From Erigeron canadensis (lineage: Eukaryota; Streptophyta; Magnoliopsida; Asterales; Asteraceae): a DNA stretch of 64,000 nucleotides. The stretch covers positions 9,783,513-9,847,512 of the forward strand of contig NC_057762.1 of the NCBI RefSeq assembly GCF_010389155.1, read 5' to 3'. Position 1 is the first letter of the stretch. Every line of letters begins with the position of its first letter. Below the pieces are notes generated by a model. The model was not told the origin of the DNA. It did not search any database and saw nothing but the letters and a program-made list of their open reading frames with translations. Positions 46,123-57,001 of this stretch are shown piece after piece. The translations under genes were made by a program, and so were the position numbers.

Positions 46123-46669
46123 GTATTACTCTGTAATATATAGAGAATAGGATTGGTAATTGGTAGATAGACAAAGTCACATAGCCATAAACTTTTTTAT
46201 ACATATAACAAGATGATGGAGCTTTTGGTTTTACTATTTTATGTTATATCATTTACATGATTCGATTTTGATATACTCGAATTTTTATATAATAAGAGAA
46301 TAACAGATTTTGAGATACTTTTGATATGCTTATATGAGATCATTAGCTGTCTACCTATTTCATATTATGTTATTATGTAGTTTTGAAACATAGATGTTGA
46401 AAATTAGGATGTACAAGTTGGGTTTGGTATGCATCTTTAAACAAAGTCCAAACCAAAGATGTTAACTAAAGCTATTTCCGAAATGACCGACTTGCAGAAA
46501 AGAGGTTGTTATTGAAATGGGTTTCGGGGGCCTCCAAAAACTCACTATTAGGAGTATACTGCAGCTTTTACACGGTATATTGTTGGCCTGTTAGACACAG
46601 AGAGTATGGTCTTTGACACATCACAAGGGAAGATCCCAGTCGACCGCAAGGTAGTTCATTAGGTACTTG
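46123..46669. pseudogene. Decayed coding-like fragment next to the inverted repeat
   Basis: From about 46480 interrupted frames read EMGFGGLQKLTI, then YIVGLLDTESMVFDTSQGKI and PVDRKVVH. This looks like the N-terminal domain of plant TE-associated proteins often linked to Ulp1-type peptidases (recalled, low certainty). It has shifts and stops and no start. The stretch before 46480 shows nothing. Confidence 0.35.
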
Positions 46670-48060
46670 GTTCCCACTCGGGCATATGCAGATTTGGCGT
46701 TTTAGGCTGTTGAATTAAACTCTGAGCTTGCTGAAGAATGGAAGGCATATAATAATAATTCTAAGGCATAGACAGCTAAAGATGTTACAAGAGCTCATCG
46801 TATATGCGGCGAAAACTTAGAAGAGATCCTAAGAACCCTCTATTTCAAGATCTTATTTTTTAGGTCCGCTCGTATGCTTGGTACATAAAATTAAATATAT
46901 ATTTTCATTTATATGTTCTGATGGTTTATTTTTCTTTAACGAAGCTTTTATATTGTTATCACGAATCTGTTATGCTCGAGCCTCCCATTCTAATAAAAAG
47001 GCATGTAATTGCTCAATGGATGCGTAATGATCTCTCTAGATGCAATGAAGCTGAGATTCCAAGTGGGGCATATGGTTCAATTGAATTTTTAGTGGAGTGG
47101 ATGACGACTTCACAACCGAAAGAGTGCCGAAGCAAAAATATTCATTTTGAGGAATGTGGATGTCTTCTTAGAAGATGATGAGGTTGAAGAGCAAGAGGAG
47201 GATGAGGAGACACATAAGGATTGAGAGGATGGGGACGAAAAAAGACACATGTGGTGGATGTTGAAGACATAGAAGAGGCGACGAAAGATTGGGAAAGAAG
47301 GATTCACATCGTTGTCCTTCATCGTCTCCTTATCTGTTTTCAACATCCATCACATGTGTCTCCTCCTCTTCCTCCTCTCTATCCTCATGTGTCTCCTCCT
47401 ATTAAACCTCATCACATTTGGAGCCAAGACATCCACATTCCTTAAAATGAATAATTCTTCTTCGGTGCTCTTTCGCTTGTGATGTCTTCCTCCACTCAAC
47501 TAAAAATTCGCCTGAACCGTGCCCCACTTGAAATTTCAGCGTCATTGCGTCTAGAAATATCATTACGCTTCAATTGAGAAATTACAAGCCTGTTCCTTAA
47601 AATGGGAGGCTCGAGCATAACATATATGCGATCACAATACACAAGCTTCATCATAGAAAAATAAACAGTTAGAACACATTTATGAAAACAATGAAAATAT
47701 ATTTAATTTCATGTACATTTTAGAATACGAGTGGACCAAAAAAAATAAGATCTTGGATTAAAGAATTTCGAGAACCTCCTGTAAGTTTTTGCTATAGACC
47801 ACATATTTACACCAATCATAGTCTTTGCTAACAAAAATCTAGTAGTAGTGCGTCTGAGATTTGTTGGGTGATCTCGTTACTTTACTGGGCAACAATCATA
47901 AGTGTTGACATCAAAGTAAGAAAATCCACTTTAACATACCATAAACCCGTGTGGTAGCTTTAGTTCTTTTCACAATATTTGTCAGCACCTTCGAATTATT
48001 ACTATACGCTTCCATTCTTCAGCAAGCACAGGGTTGTAATTCGACACCCTATGACGCCGA
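46670..48060. repeat. Long imperfect inverted repeat (arms about 640 and 750 bp)
   Basis: The left arm runs about 46670-47305 and the right arm about 47315-48060, read in reverse. Matching landmarks are CTCGGGCATA (46678 and complement near 48075), TTGCTGAAGAATGGAAG, TATGCTCGAGCCTCCCATT (46971 and complement near 47611), CAAGTGGGGCA and ACATGTGGTGGATGTTGAA at the tip. The loop is only about 10 bp. The right arm has an extra AT-rich insert of roughly 150 bp. The arms come from the decayed coding fragment just to the left. A transcript would fold into one long hairpin. Small frames in the arms are not considered genes. Confidence 0.75.
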
Positions 48061-48297
48061 ATGTGCCTATGCCCGAGTTCGACACCCTATGCCGGAGTAA
48101 GGGAAAAAGATTTAGTTACCTGGAACACAACTCGCGCGACTTAGATCCTCATGCACAATTGGAGCCTTCAGCTTCTATTCCTGCCAAGTTGGAAAAAACT
48201 AACGAGTGAATAACAGATTCTATATGTATCATATTAAAAGGTTCACATGAACATATTGAGCACTAGTATTGCAAAGACCAAGTAAATATGCATGTAA

Positions 48298-48775
48298 TCT
48301 TAAGAGTGCTTCAACCTTTAGGGCTCTTGAAGTTTCTTGAACCTCAAAAGCATAATAAACATGATGTTATAATTCAAGAACACCTACACATGAATCACCG
48401 CTAGATTGAAATATTGGCAAATTAAGATATCCATGAATATCATTGCACCTATTCTCTTCATTTATATCCAAACTCCATTATAGCAATTTTTGGCTATAAA
48501 CACGACCGGGTGGACCTAATTCTTCTTTGTGCTCCCCATCCATAACAATTGCACGCACTTTAGACTTGCCCCTATGCATGTAAAGCCCTTCATCAGCCGT
48601 ACCAACACCAAAAGGTTGGTCCCAAGTCGTTAGCAACCACCGCTTGCAGACAGCAACAGGCGACCAAAACTGAAGTAGCACACGTCACTCACGGAATCTT
48701 AAAACCTTGAGTGTGGATGTAATATTTTCCCTTATCATGTGCGGGTCTATGATGTTTTGATCGAACATCATATTA
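48298..48775 (-). pseudogene. NIN-like protein (NLP, RWP-RK family) GAF-like domain fragment
   Basis: The minus frame reads LQFWSPVAVCKRWLLTTWDQPFG, split here as LQFWSPVAV, KRWLLTTWDQPFG, then GEHKEELGPPGRVYSQKL. Nearer 48300 it continues with NDIHGYLNLPIFQSSG, DSCVGVLEL and YYAFEVQETSRALK. These are conserved blocks of the N-terminal GAF-like region of plant NLP nitrate-response factors (family knowledge). Stops (for example after FRE and after LEL), missing intervening blocks and no RWP-RK or PB1 domain make it a pseudogene. Confidence 0.75.
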
Positions 48776-49608
48776 GAGAAACCTACAAATTGATACTAGG
48801 TTATCTATTTGTTAAATAAAAGACAGTAGATTGCGATGAGTATTGGTAAAAATAGGTGGCTATTTTAAACAATTAATCTCTCCAAGTGAACATGATAGGA
48901 TGGTTTGGGAAGAGTTTTGAAACGACCATGTGATTGCGAGTTAGGCATAGCCTAAACAGGATCCATCTCCGTGTTTTTCACTCTAGTATCTAGATAGGCT
49001 CAAAGGATCATAAAAACAAGGGTATCTTGATTTCGAAGTGTTCAATAATTCTTAAATGACCATCTCCAACCAAATCACAGAACATCTCTCCTTGTTTTGG
49101 GGGTAGAAGGAGCATTGATTAATTAAGTTCAAAAGGATTTTAATATTGTTAAACCGGTTACATCGTAGGCCAACTAGTAGAAGTTCATGTTTGAAGACCA
49201 AGCTAGGAGGTCAGGAGGGTTATTTCCTATGTTCTTTCTCAAAGAAGGACTTTAAACAACTTTTTAAAAACTAGCTTCAACGAACGGACAAGATGCAATG
49301 ACTTGTATACAGCAATATTATTGACTAGTTAAATAATTATGTCATGAATCATGACTTTGGACCTACTTTCCAGAGAGACATGTCAACATGTCATGAATTA
49401 AGGCCCACTTTTAAAAAATGTGTCATGACTTTGAATCCAATCTCAAATATCACTCAAGACGTGAAAAATTCTTTACATATTAATTTTTATACATAATATA
49501 AATATAGAAGTCTAGTAATTTATTTAAAATATTAAAAAATTAAAATGAGAGAAATTTTCCACCCAAGTTCCCATACTCATTTTTCCCTTGTATATACATA
49601 TATATATA
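48776..49608. other. AT-rich intergenic, nothing recognised
   Basis: No frame with recognisable protein features. (TA)n runs at about 49592-49612. Confidence 0.45.
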
Positions 49609-49610
49609 TA

Positions 49611-50330
49611 TATGAGAAAAGTGAATATAAGGCTGTCCGGCACCTAAGCTTAGATGTGGAACCCCTAACATACTAATTTTTTAATATTGTTGAATTTTAA
49701 TTAAATCACATGGCCCCCTGATTTTTATGGATTAAAAAACAATATGTGAGTGTTCCACACCTAAGCTTAGGCAGGGTTGTAAACGAACCGAGCGAACACG
49801 AACGGGACCTTGTTCATGTTCATTCGTTTAACTTAATGAACGGTTCACGAATAGATTAACGAACATAATGACTTGTTCATGTTCGTTCGTTTGTGTTCAT
49901 GAACGAACGAATGTTCACGAACACAAACGAACGAACACTAAGAACGAACACAAACGAACGAAGTATTTATAAATCAAGTACTTTTATTTATACTTTTTTT
50001 AAATAACTGGGTATTAATAATATATATTATATAAAGGTATAACTATTTTTTACAGTATAGTTGATTATGTATGTATATATATATATATTTGTAAACGAAC
50101 ATGAGGAACTATTGTTCACGAACGACGGTTTATGAACATAAATGAACAAACGTTCACGAACAGATTATCGAACGTTCACAAACGTAAATGAGCGAACGAG
50201 AGCTTTGTTCATGTTCGTTCATTTAACTAAACGAACGAACACGAACGAACTTCCCGCCGAATGGTTCATGAACTGTTCAGTTCATTTACAGCCCTAAGCT
50301 TAGCTACTTAACAATCTTATATTCTCATTC

Positions 50331-50336
<6 letters not shown>
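49611..50336. mobile_element. MITE with long TIRs, holding a nested hAT MITE
   Basis: The left end TATGAGAAAAGTGAATATAA matches the complement of the right end (TATGGGAATGAGAATATAA). The inverted similarity continues through the AAGCTTAG and TGTGGAAC words, giving a TIR of roughly 55 bp. Its own length without the nested element is about 190 bp. Both ends sit in TA microsatellite, so the TSD cannot be read and the superfamily is open. Confidence 0.6.
49771..50295. mobile_element. hAT-type MITE rich in GAACGAAC words (525 bp)
   Basis: The left end GCAGGGTTGTAAACGAAC and the complement of the right end AGGGCTGTAAATGAAC form the TIR. The 8-bp TSD AAGCTTAG (49763-49770 and 50296-50303) is the hAT length. 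The interior is dense in ACGAACGAAC and GTTCGTTCGTT, able to fold back on itself. No transposase. Confidence 0.75.

Positions 50337-50377
<41 letters not shown>
50333..50377. repeat. (AT)n microsatellite
   Basis: About 45 bp of perfect AT dinucleotides at the right edge of the outer MITE. Confidence 0.95.
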
Positions 50378-50378
<1 letters not shown>

Positions 50379-50722
50379 CATATCAAAATATGAGAGCTAC
50401 ACTAGCAGTTTGGTTGCTTCTAATTAGCTTAGTTGGTTTTGTTGGCTTGGTTAGCTATTACTCACTTTAGTTAACCTTATAAGAGAACATGCATGATGCA
50501 TCTGACACAAATAGCAACAACTAAACAATTAAAGAAGCCCAAATTAGAGCTTCTCTAATGTTATTAGGTTATTAAAAAACCCTTTTTTTAAATCCTAGTA
50601 TTAATATATGATATGAGATTAAGATTGTTAGTTGAAATTATAAACAAGAATTTTATTAAAAGGAATTTAAAAATTAGTTAGTGTATAAAAAAAGTCTTTG
50701 ATCAATTGCTTGAGGAACATCA
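50378..50722. other. Intergenic, nothing recognised
   Basis: AT-rich, with no coding or terminal structures seen before the Copia LTR. Confidence 0.5.
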
Positions 50723-51183
50723 TGTTGGAACCACGTTAGTGTGACCGTCACTGATCATGTATCATTCATGATATGATAATTGACGATAACTGAAATCCCT
50801 ATGTCTAGTAAATATATAATGGGTTTATTTACTCTTAAAGACATAGTATAGGGTTTCCTATTAGGTGATTGTAACTAAGAGGGTTAAAGTTGCACACATT
50901 AAACAGCAAAGGGGTTTAAAGTATAAATACTCTCCTTATATATAGAGATTCATTAACCCTAAGTTAAGGTTAATCCCTACACACATAATACCCTAATTTT
51001 CGTGTGTTTCTCCTCTCTAAATTCGCGCATCATGTTCCAGCCGAATTACTCATCCCATTATTACTCAATCATCTTGTTATGAGAACCCGAAATCAATAGC
51101 AATTATGCTTTAATGTTCTTACAGGTTCCAAAGGACAATCCGGGATGTTTTATCACTTGAATCGAATCATGTTTATTCCAACA
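50723..51183 (+). mobile_element. 5' LTR of the old Copia element (461 bp)
   Basis: TGTTGGAACC...TTCCAACA. TATA box GTATAAATAC at 50921-50930, followed by a CT-rich leader. Confidence 0.92.
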
Positions 51184-51185
51184 TG

Positions 51186-51198
51186 TGGTATCAGAGCC
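51186..51198 (+). promoter_or_regulatory. Primer-binding site of the old Copia element
   Basis: TGGTATCAGAGCC, initiator-tRNA-Met type, two bases after the LTR. Confidence 0.88.
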
Positions 51199-51273
51199 TC
51201 GTTATGAACAATAAGTCATGATTCGGTTCAAATTTGATGAATTTCGCGAACTAAAACTCTGCAGAATAAGAAC

Positions 51274-51592
51274 TTCGTGAGGACGTCATCACGAACTAAA
51301 GCCCACTTCGTGCTGACGTCATCATGGCTTCTATAGCTCTTTGCGCTCACGTCATCACGAATTCGCGCTTACGTCATCGCGAACTTATGCTTATGTCACC
51401 ACGAACTTCAGCTTAATTTCATACACGACTTACTGAAAACCCGTGCTTACGTCATCACGAGTTTATGACTTCATCGTGCTGACATCATCACGAATTTGTG
51501 ACATCTTCGTGTGTACTGTTCACGACTTACTAATGTCTTCGTGTCTATGTTATCATGACTTATTGATGTCTTCGTGCTTACATTATCACGAA
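51274..51592 (+). repeat. Array of ten palindromic 21-22-bp units with TGACGTCA-like core
   Basis: Units start at 51274, 51307, 51340, 51362, 51385, 51440, 51473, 51506, 51538 and 51571, mostly spaced 33 bp, with 22-23 bp steps in the middle. Each unit is TTCGTG, about ten bases, CACGAA. The better copies have TGACGTCA in the centre, making the unit almost a perfect palindrome. ACGT-core palindromes are sites for plant bZIP factors (family knowledge), so this could be a transcriptional enhancer or an RNA structure in the leader. The role is inference. It is not a CRISPR array: the units are imperfect, the spacers are similar to one another, and the host is a plant. Confidence 0.8.
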
Positions 51593-51598
51593 TTATTA

Positions 51599-52469
51599 CT
51601 TATGTTCATGTTATAGTAAAGATGATCTTAGCTCGATCCCAGCCAGAGGCTCTGCCCCTTGGACCCCGCTTCCAGGGGCGCTGCCCCCGGACCCCCGTAA
51701 TGTGTGGGGGCTTTGCACTAATGTACATGGTTTCATCATTTGTGCCCAAAGGTCAAATGTGATTCTCATGGTGTTGTCGTTCTTTTCCTTTTGCATAATG
51801 AACACTAAGTATATTGATTCTGCCCAAAAGTGATTTAATATACTTTTATGTGCTAAAAGGACTATTTTCATGCATAATATACACGATTCTTTATTTTGTG
51901 CCCAAAGGTCAAAAGATAAGCGTTGTGTTGCATGACCCTAATGCTCATTTGTACTCAGAGATTAGTTATTCCTGCCCAAAGGTGATGTAAATTCTAAGTA
52001 GAGCCTTATGTTAACTTATTGTTTTGGTGTTTACAATAGGTTTACTTATCACTGGCTTCATTAGTATAATGGTCTTAGTCTCATTACTTTTAGAAGCATT
52101 ACTTTAGCCTATTACGTATTTTAGGCATTACTTTAGTTCCATTATGTTTAAAGACATTACTTAGTCTGCCTTTGTTATCTAATTATGTCATTATGAGGAA
52201 CATTATTATTAGGCCTACTTATTTTAGGCATTGCTCTAGTTCCATTACTATTAGACATTACTTGGTTTGCCTTAGATAGCTAATCATGTCACTATAACTT
52301 CATTACTATTAGGCCTACTTATTTTAGTCATTACTTTAATAATCTTCTATTACTTGTATCATAAATTGATATCCTCCTTATTTCCACTGTAGTACCTAAC
52401 TTAGGCATTAAGCCACTTATTGATGCAAACTTTGCTTTATGAAAGGATTAATTACCTCTAACTCTGAAG
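51599..52469 (+). other. Rest of the Copia leader, non-coding
   Basis: A GC-rich, fold-prone stretch (51636-51715, GGGGCGCTGCCCCC and related) follows the array. Then come diverged TGCCCAAAGGTGA words (51744, 51822, 51898, 51972) and TTATTTTAG-CATTAC words (52120-52330), both dispersed low-copy repeats. No coding. Confidence 0.5.
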
Positions 52470-52946
52470 ATGCTAGACCTTGACTATGTCATTCGCCATA
52501 ATAAACCTACTACTATTACTGCTAACTTTTCCGCAGCTCAGAAAGCGAATTTTAAGAAAGTGGGATAGGGCGAATCACTTGTCACTAATGATGGTTTGGA
52601 ACGTCATCAATTAAAGTATCTGAGGGAATGTATAAAGCGTATGCAAGTAGCTTAAGAACAAAGGAAATAGCAGTGTTTGTGAACACATAATGAATATGAC
52701 TGACACGACTCATAAGTTTAAGAGTCCTAAAATGGAAGTCTTTGACAGTTTTCTTGTGCATTTTCTAATGACTTCATTGCATGCTCATTTTGACACCTTC
52801 AAAATTAAATTTAGCGCTATGAAGGATAAATGGTCGATGAGTGAACTAAATGCAATGTGTGTGCAAGAAAATATTCGTCTTAAGTTGGGCCAACCTAAAG
52901 TGTTCACCTTACTACCACTGCTAATTCCATTAAGAGGAAAGATATA
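52470..52946 (+). pseudogene. Copia gag remnant
   Basis: Interrupted frames read LDYVIRHNKP, then 52690-52946 gives MEVFDSFLVHFLMTSLHAHF, KIKFSAMKDKWSMSELNAMC and QENIRLK, the UBN2-type gag core. Stops lie before it, and no zinc knuckle was found. Confidence 0.65.
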
Positions 52947-53579
52947 ACAGTAATAAGGCTACAATTACACTTCAAAAGGATAATCATGGTGCTACTGCCT
53001 CTAGCTTTAAGTCATTGACTAGCAATCCTAACTGCAAATTCTCATTGTGCCCAGATTGCCTTAATTTCAAGGAACTGCTGGCTTATAAAGGTAACTTATT
53101 TCATGTAATATTTGATTCTTTTATGTTTAATGTATCTTCTAATACATGTGTGAGTGATTCTAGTTCTATGGTTCATGTGATTAACTCAACATAAGCATTC
53201 CACACAATTCAGAAGCTATCAAATGACCAAAGAAAGCTTAGAGTTGGAAGGGTTGATCTCTTATATGTCGAAACCATGGAGACTTATGATTTACATATAA
53301 ACACTTGAATGTGTATTAGACTAGTGGATACCTTATGTGTACCGAGAATTTCTCAGAAACTTGTATCTATTTCTCTAGTTTAAGACCTTAAAAGTTATGT
53401 AATAATTCATGGTTACGACGAGATTGTCATTACTCGTAATAATGAATTTCTTGGTCATAGTTTCTTGAATGGATTGTTGTGTAAGTTAGAACTAGATCAT
53501 AATTTCTCACAGTCTTTGTTGTCTCTTAATATTGATGACATAACTAAAACAAAGACAAAATCACCTAAATAATTAGAGA

Positions 53580-56175
53580 ATTCCTCCATAATGTGGCATA
53601 AACATCTTGGCCACATCTCACGAGTTTGCATGATATGACTCATAAAGGATGGAATATTACATTCTCTTGACTTTTGTGATTTTGAAACATGTATTCAATG
53701 GCTTAAGGGATTAAGAAAGGAGCCACTAGAAGTTCCAACTTGTTGGAAATAATTCACTTTGATATAAGTGGACCCTATCCCGCATTCATTTCAAGACATA
53801 CATCATTTATTACATTTATTGACGATTATTCACATTATGTCCACCTATATCTGATCTAAACTTTTACAGATAAAGGAGGTGAGTATTATGGTTAACATAC
53901 TGATATTGGTTAAGCTCCTAATCCTTCCCATAATTTTTGAAAGGAACAAGACATAAGTAACCAATACACCATTTTTGGTTCTCCTCAACAGTTTTTTATG
54001 TTGCTAAAAGGAGAAATAGAACCTTAATGGACATGGTGAAAAGTATGTTTGTCAACACTAACTTACCTACTTTCCTTTGGACTAAGGTCTTACGCACAGC
54101 TGTCCATATACTCAATAAGAGTTCCATTAGAATCTGTCCTTAAGACTCCAGGACAGAAAGGAAACTGAGTATGAATTATATGAATGTATGAGGCTGTACT
54201 GCCAAAGCATAACTCTATAACCCTAGCATAAAGAAACTGGATCCTAAATCCCTTATATGTTTCTTTATCGGTTATTAATTTTATTGTCTTTCCTACTCTA
54301 CTAGCATTATTGACACGCAGTATGTCACATTTCATGGGAACTAAGAGATCAGTGGGAGCACGACAAATCATAACTTAAGATTTGCAGGAAGTACAAGAAG
54401 TGGGGGGAACCACTCGTCAGTTATTATTACTCCTCCGATAACTCCTCTTGTACCCAACGCTGCTCCTAATATCACTGATCCACTTTCTCCTAATCAAAAT
54501 CAAAAATCTAATCCTCTTAATCAGGATACTACTAATGTTAAAGCATCTTATTAAAAATGCTAAAGCATCTTCCTTACTGAACCTGAAAATCAACTCAGGA
54601 GATTATCTAGGTCACACAAGACCATAACTTTGATGATTTCATAACTGAAGTTGAGGACATTGGAAAGCTTACTGATCCTATTCCTTATTAAGAAGCCATT
54701 AATAGCGATCATGCCACTTAGTGGAATGAAGCCATAATTTGAGAGCTTAATTCCATATAGCATAATGACGTTTGGGACTTTGTTGAATTTCTTTAAGAAT
54801 CCAAATCTGTAGGTTGTAAATGGATTTTCAAAACTAAATTAGACCCAAATGGGAACGTCAAACGATGAAGGCCATAACTAGTTGTGAAGGGCTTTAATCA
54901 AAAGGAAGGAACCGATTATCAAGAGACCTTGTCTCCAGTCTCATAAAGATTCCTTAAGGATCATCATGGCATTTGTGTCTCATTATGATTTAGAGTTACA
55001 TTAGATGGATGTCAAGACCACTTTCCAAAATGGAAACTTGCAATAAGACGAATACATGTGAACCTAAAGTTCCATAAATTAAATAGCACATGATCTGCAA
55101 GTTGAATAAGTCCATATATGGGTTGAAGCAAGCATCACTAAAATGGTACGTTAAGTTTAATGAAGTCATAAGAGGACAAGACTTCCTAAGAAAATCAAGT
55201 GGATTAATGCACCTATCTCAAGATCAGTGGGAGTAAATTTACAATCTTTATTTTGCACATGAATGATATTATACTTGCAAATGACAACTTGGATATGTTG
55301 CATGAGTCGAAGCGTTTACTTTTCGCAGAATGTCGACATAAAAGATCTGGGTGATGCCTTTAATGTCACAAGTATGGAAATACATTGAGATAGGCATAAT
55401 GATGTTCTAGTTCTTTCTCAAAAGGCTTATATTGAACATATCTTAGAACGCCATAATATGCAGCACTACACACCTACTATAGATCTATTAGTAAAAGGAG
55501 ACGTATGTAATTGTTTCCGAAGTCCGAACATTGAGATTAATAAGTAGCAAATGAGGATGATACCTTACTCGTAAGTAGTTAAGAGCATTACGTACGCTCA
55601 GGTCTGTACTCGTCCAGATATCGCTCATATCGCCGGTATGCTTGGGAGTTAGGTATCTAATCCCGGATAAGCATATTGGAAAATGGCTAAAAGGTTCTAC
55701 GATATCTGCAAAGGACCAAAGACTACATATTAACTTATAGAAGAGGTGACAACTAAGAAGTAGCGGGATGTTCTAATTCTAATAAGAAATCTACTTCTGA
55801 ATGTATATTTATGATTAGCTGGCAAACCTATCTTTTGACGGAGTCATAAGTAGAAACTGACTACAACGTCTACCATGATGTCGTCTGAACGTTCATAATT
55901 TCATGTCATGAGATGTTGTTAAAGAACCTGGTCAGTGGACTCGAAAGTCATCAACTTTATTACTAGACCATTGAAGTTTTACTGTGATAACTCAGCTGCC
56001 ATAATTTTGAACAGTAGCAGTTCAACTGGCGCTGAGATGTATCTCGATACAAAGTATCTGTTTTACGTGAACGGATTAAGGAAAATGTTCTTTGTATTGA
56101 ATACATAAGTACACATAAATATGCTAATGGATCCAATGACCGAAGGTCTTCCTCCTAAAATCTTCGTAGGACATG
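53580..56175 (+). pseudogene. Copia pol remnant
   Basis: Recognisable scraps in order: WHKHLGHIS with IKDGILHSLDF (GAG-pre-integrase, about 53590-53690); GCKWIFKTKLDPNG and EGTDYQET (RT, about 54815-54930); a DIILAND region (about 55265); and AEMYLDTKYL (RNase H, about 56030-56060). Stops and shifts are frequent, and no catalytic set is complete. Confidence 0.7.
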
Positions 56176-56522
56176 TGTCAAAGATGAGGCTTACTAAAAG
56201 ACTCATTATGATAGCATGTTGTGCTTATTGGTCATTATTATTATGTTAATGAAAAAAATTTTCCTCCTTATTTAGATTTTGTTTGTCTATTAGTTACACT
56301 TCGAGCTCATAACAGTGTAAAGACAATATATAACAAAATTTGTCTTAGTCAATTGATCATTACTTATTAGTTTTAAATTTGAGTCATAGTTTGACTAGTG
56401 GGGGTCCTGAGTTGATATTCTTCTCTACGACTGTACTTATTGGCTATGATTTCGGTTTAAAACAAAATGAGTATTATCCCGGTCGGACTTACTGAATACT
56501 CATAGATAAATGATCGCTTGGT

Positions 56523-56534
56523 CAAGTGGGAGAA
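56523..56534 (+). promoter_or_regulatory. Polypurine tract of the old Copia element
   Basis: CAAGTGGGAGAA ends directly at the 3' LTR. Confidence 0.75.
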
Positions 56535-56996
56535 TGTTGGAACCATGTTAGTGTGACCGTCACTGATCATGTATCATTCCTGATATGATAATTGTCGATA
56601 ACTGAAACCCCTATGTCTAGTAAATATATAATGGGCTAATTTACTCTTAAAGACGTAGTATAGGGGTTTCCCATTAGGTAATTGTAACTAAGAGGACTAA
56701 AGGTGCACACATTAAACACCAAAGGGGTTTAAAGTATAAATACTCTCCTTATATATAGAGAGTCATTAACCCTAAGTTAAGGTTAATCCCTACACACATA
56801 ATACCCTAACTTTCATGTGTTTCTCCTCTCTAAATCCGTGCATCATGTTTCAGCCGAATTACTCATCCCATTATTACTCAATCATCTTGTTATGGGAACC
56901 CGAAATCAATAGCAATTATGCTTTAATGCTCTTACAGGTTCCACAGGACGATTCGGGATGTTTTATCACTTGAATCGAATCATGTTTATTCTAACA
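56535..56996 (+). mobile_element. 3' LTR of the old Copia element (462 bp)
   Basis: TGTTGGAACC...ATTCTAACA; partner of 50723-51183 with a low number of substitutions. TSD CATCA follows. Confidence 0.92.
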
Positions 56997-57001
56997 CATC
57001 A

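Larger units (their letters stand above)
50723..56996 (+). mobile_element. Old Ty1/copia element (6.3 kb) with a repeat-bearing leader
   Basis: LTRs are at 50723-51183 and 56535-56996, TSD CATCA (50718-50722 and 56997-57001), PBS 51186-51198 and PPT 56523-56534. Weak remains of gag (52470-52930), GAG-pre-integrase (53590-53740), integrase, RT (about 54760-55500) and RNase H (about 55970-56170) follow in Copia order, all full of stops. The LTRs remain highly similar while pol is ruined. The element may be a non-autonomous line moved in trans, or it may have undergone LTR conversion. Confidence 0.88.

Noticed and set aside
51274..51592. CRISPR-like array
   Set aside because: Units are imperfect palindromes with related spacers inside a plant LTR element.
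51574..51871. Frames over the GC-rich hairpin in the Copia leader
   Set aside because: Composition-driven. The sequence is a fold-prone repeat and no domain is visible on either strand.
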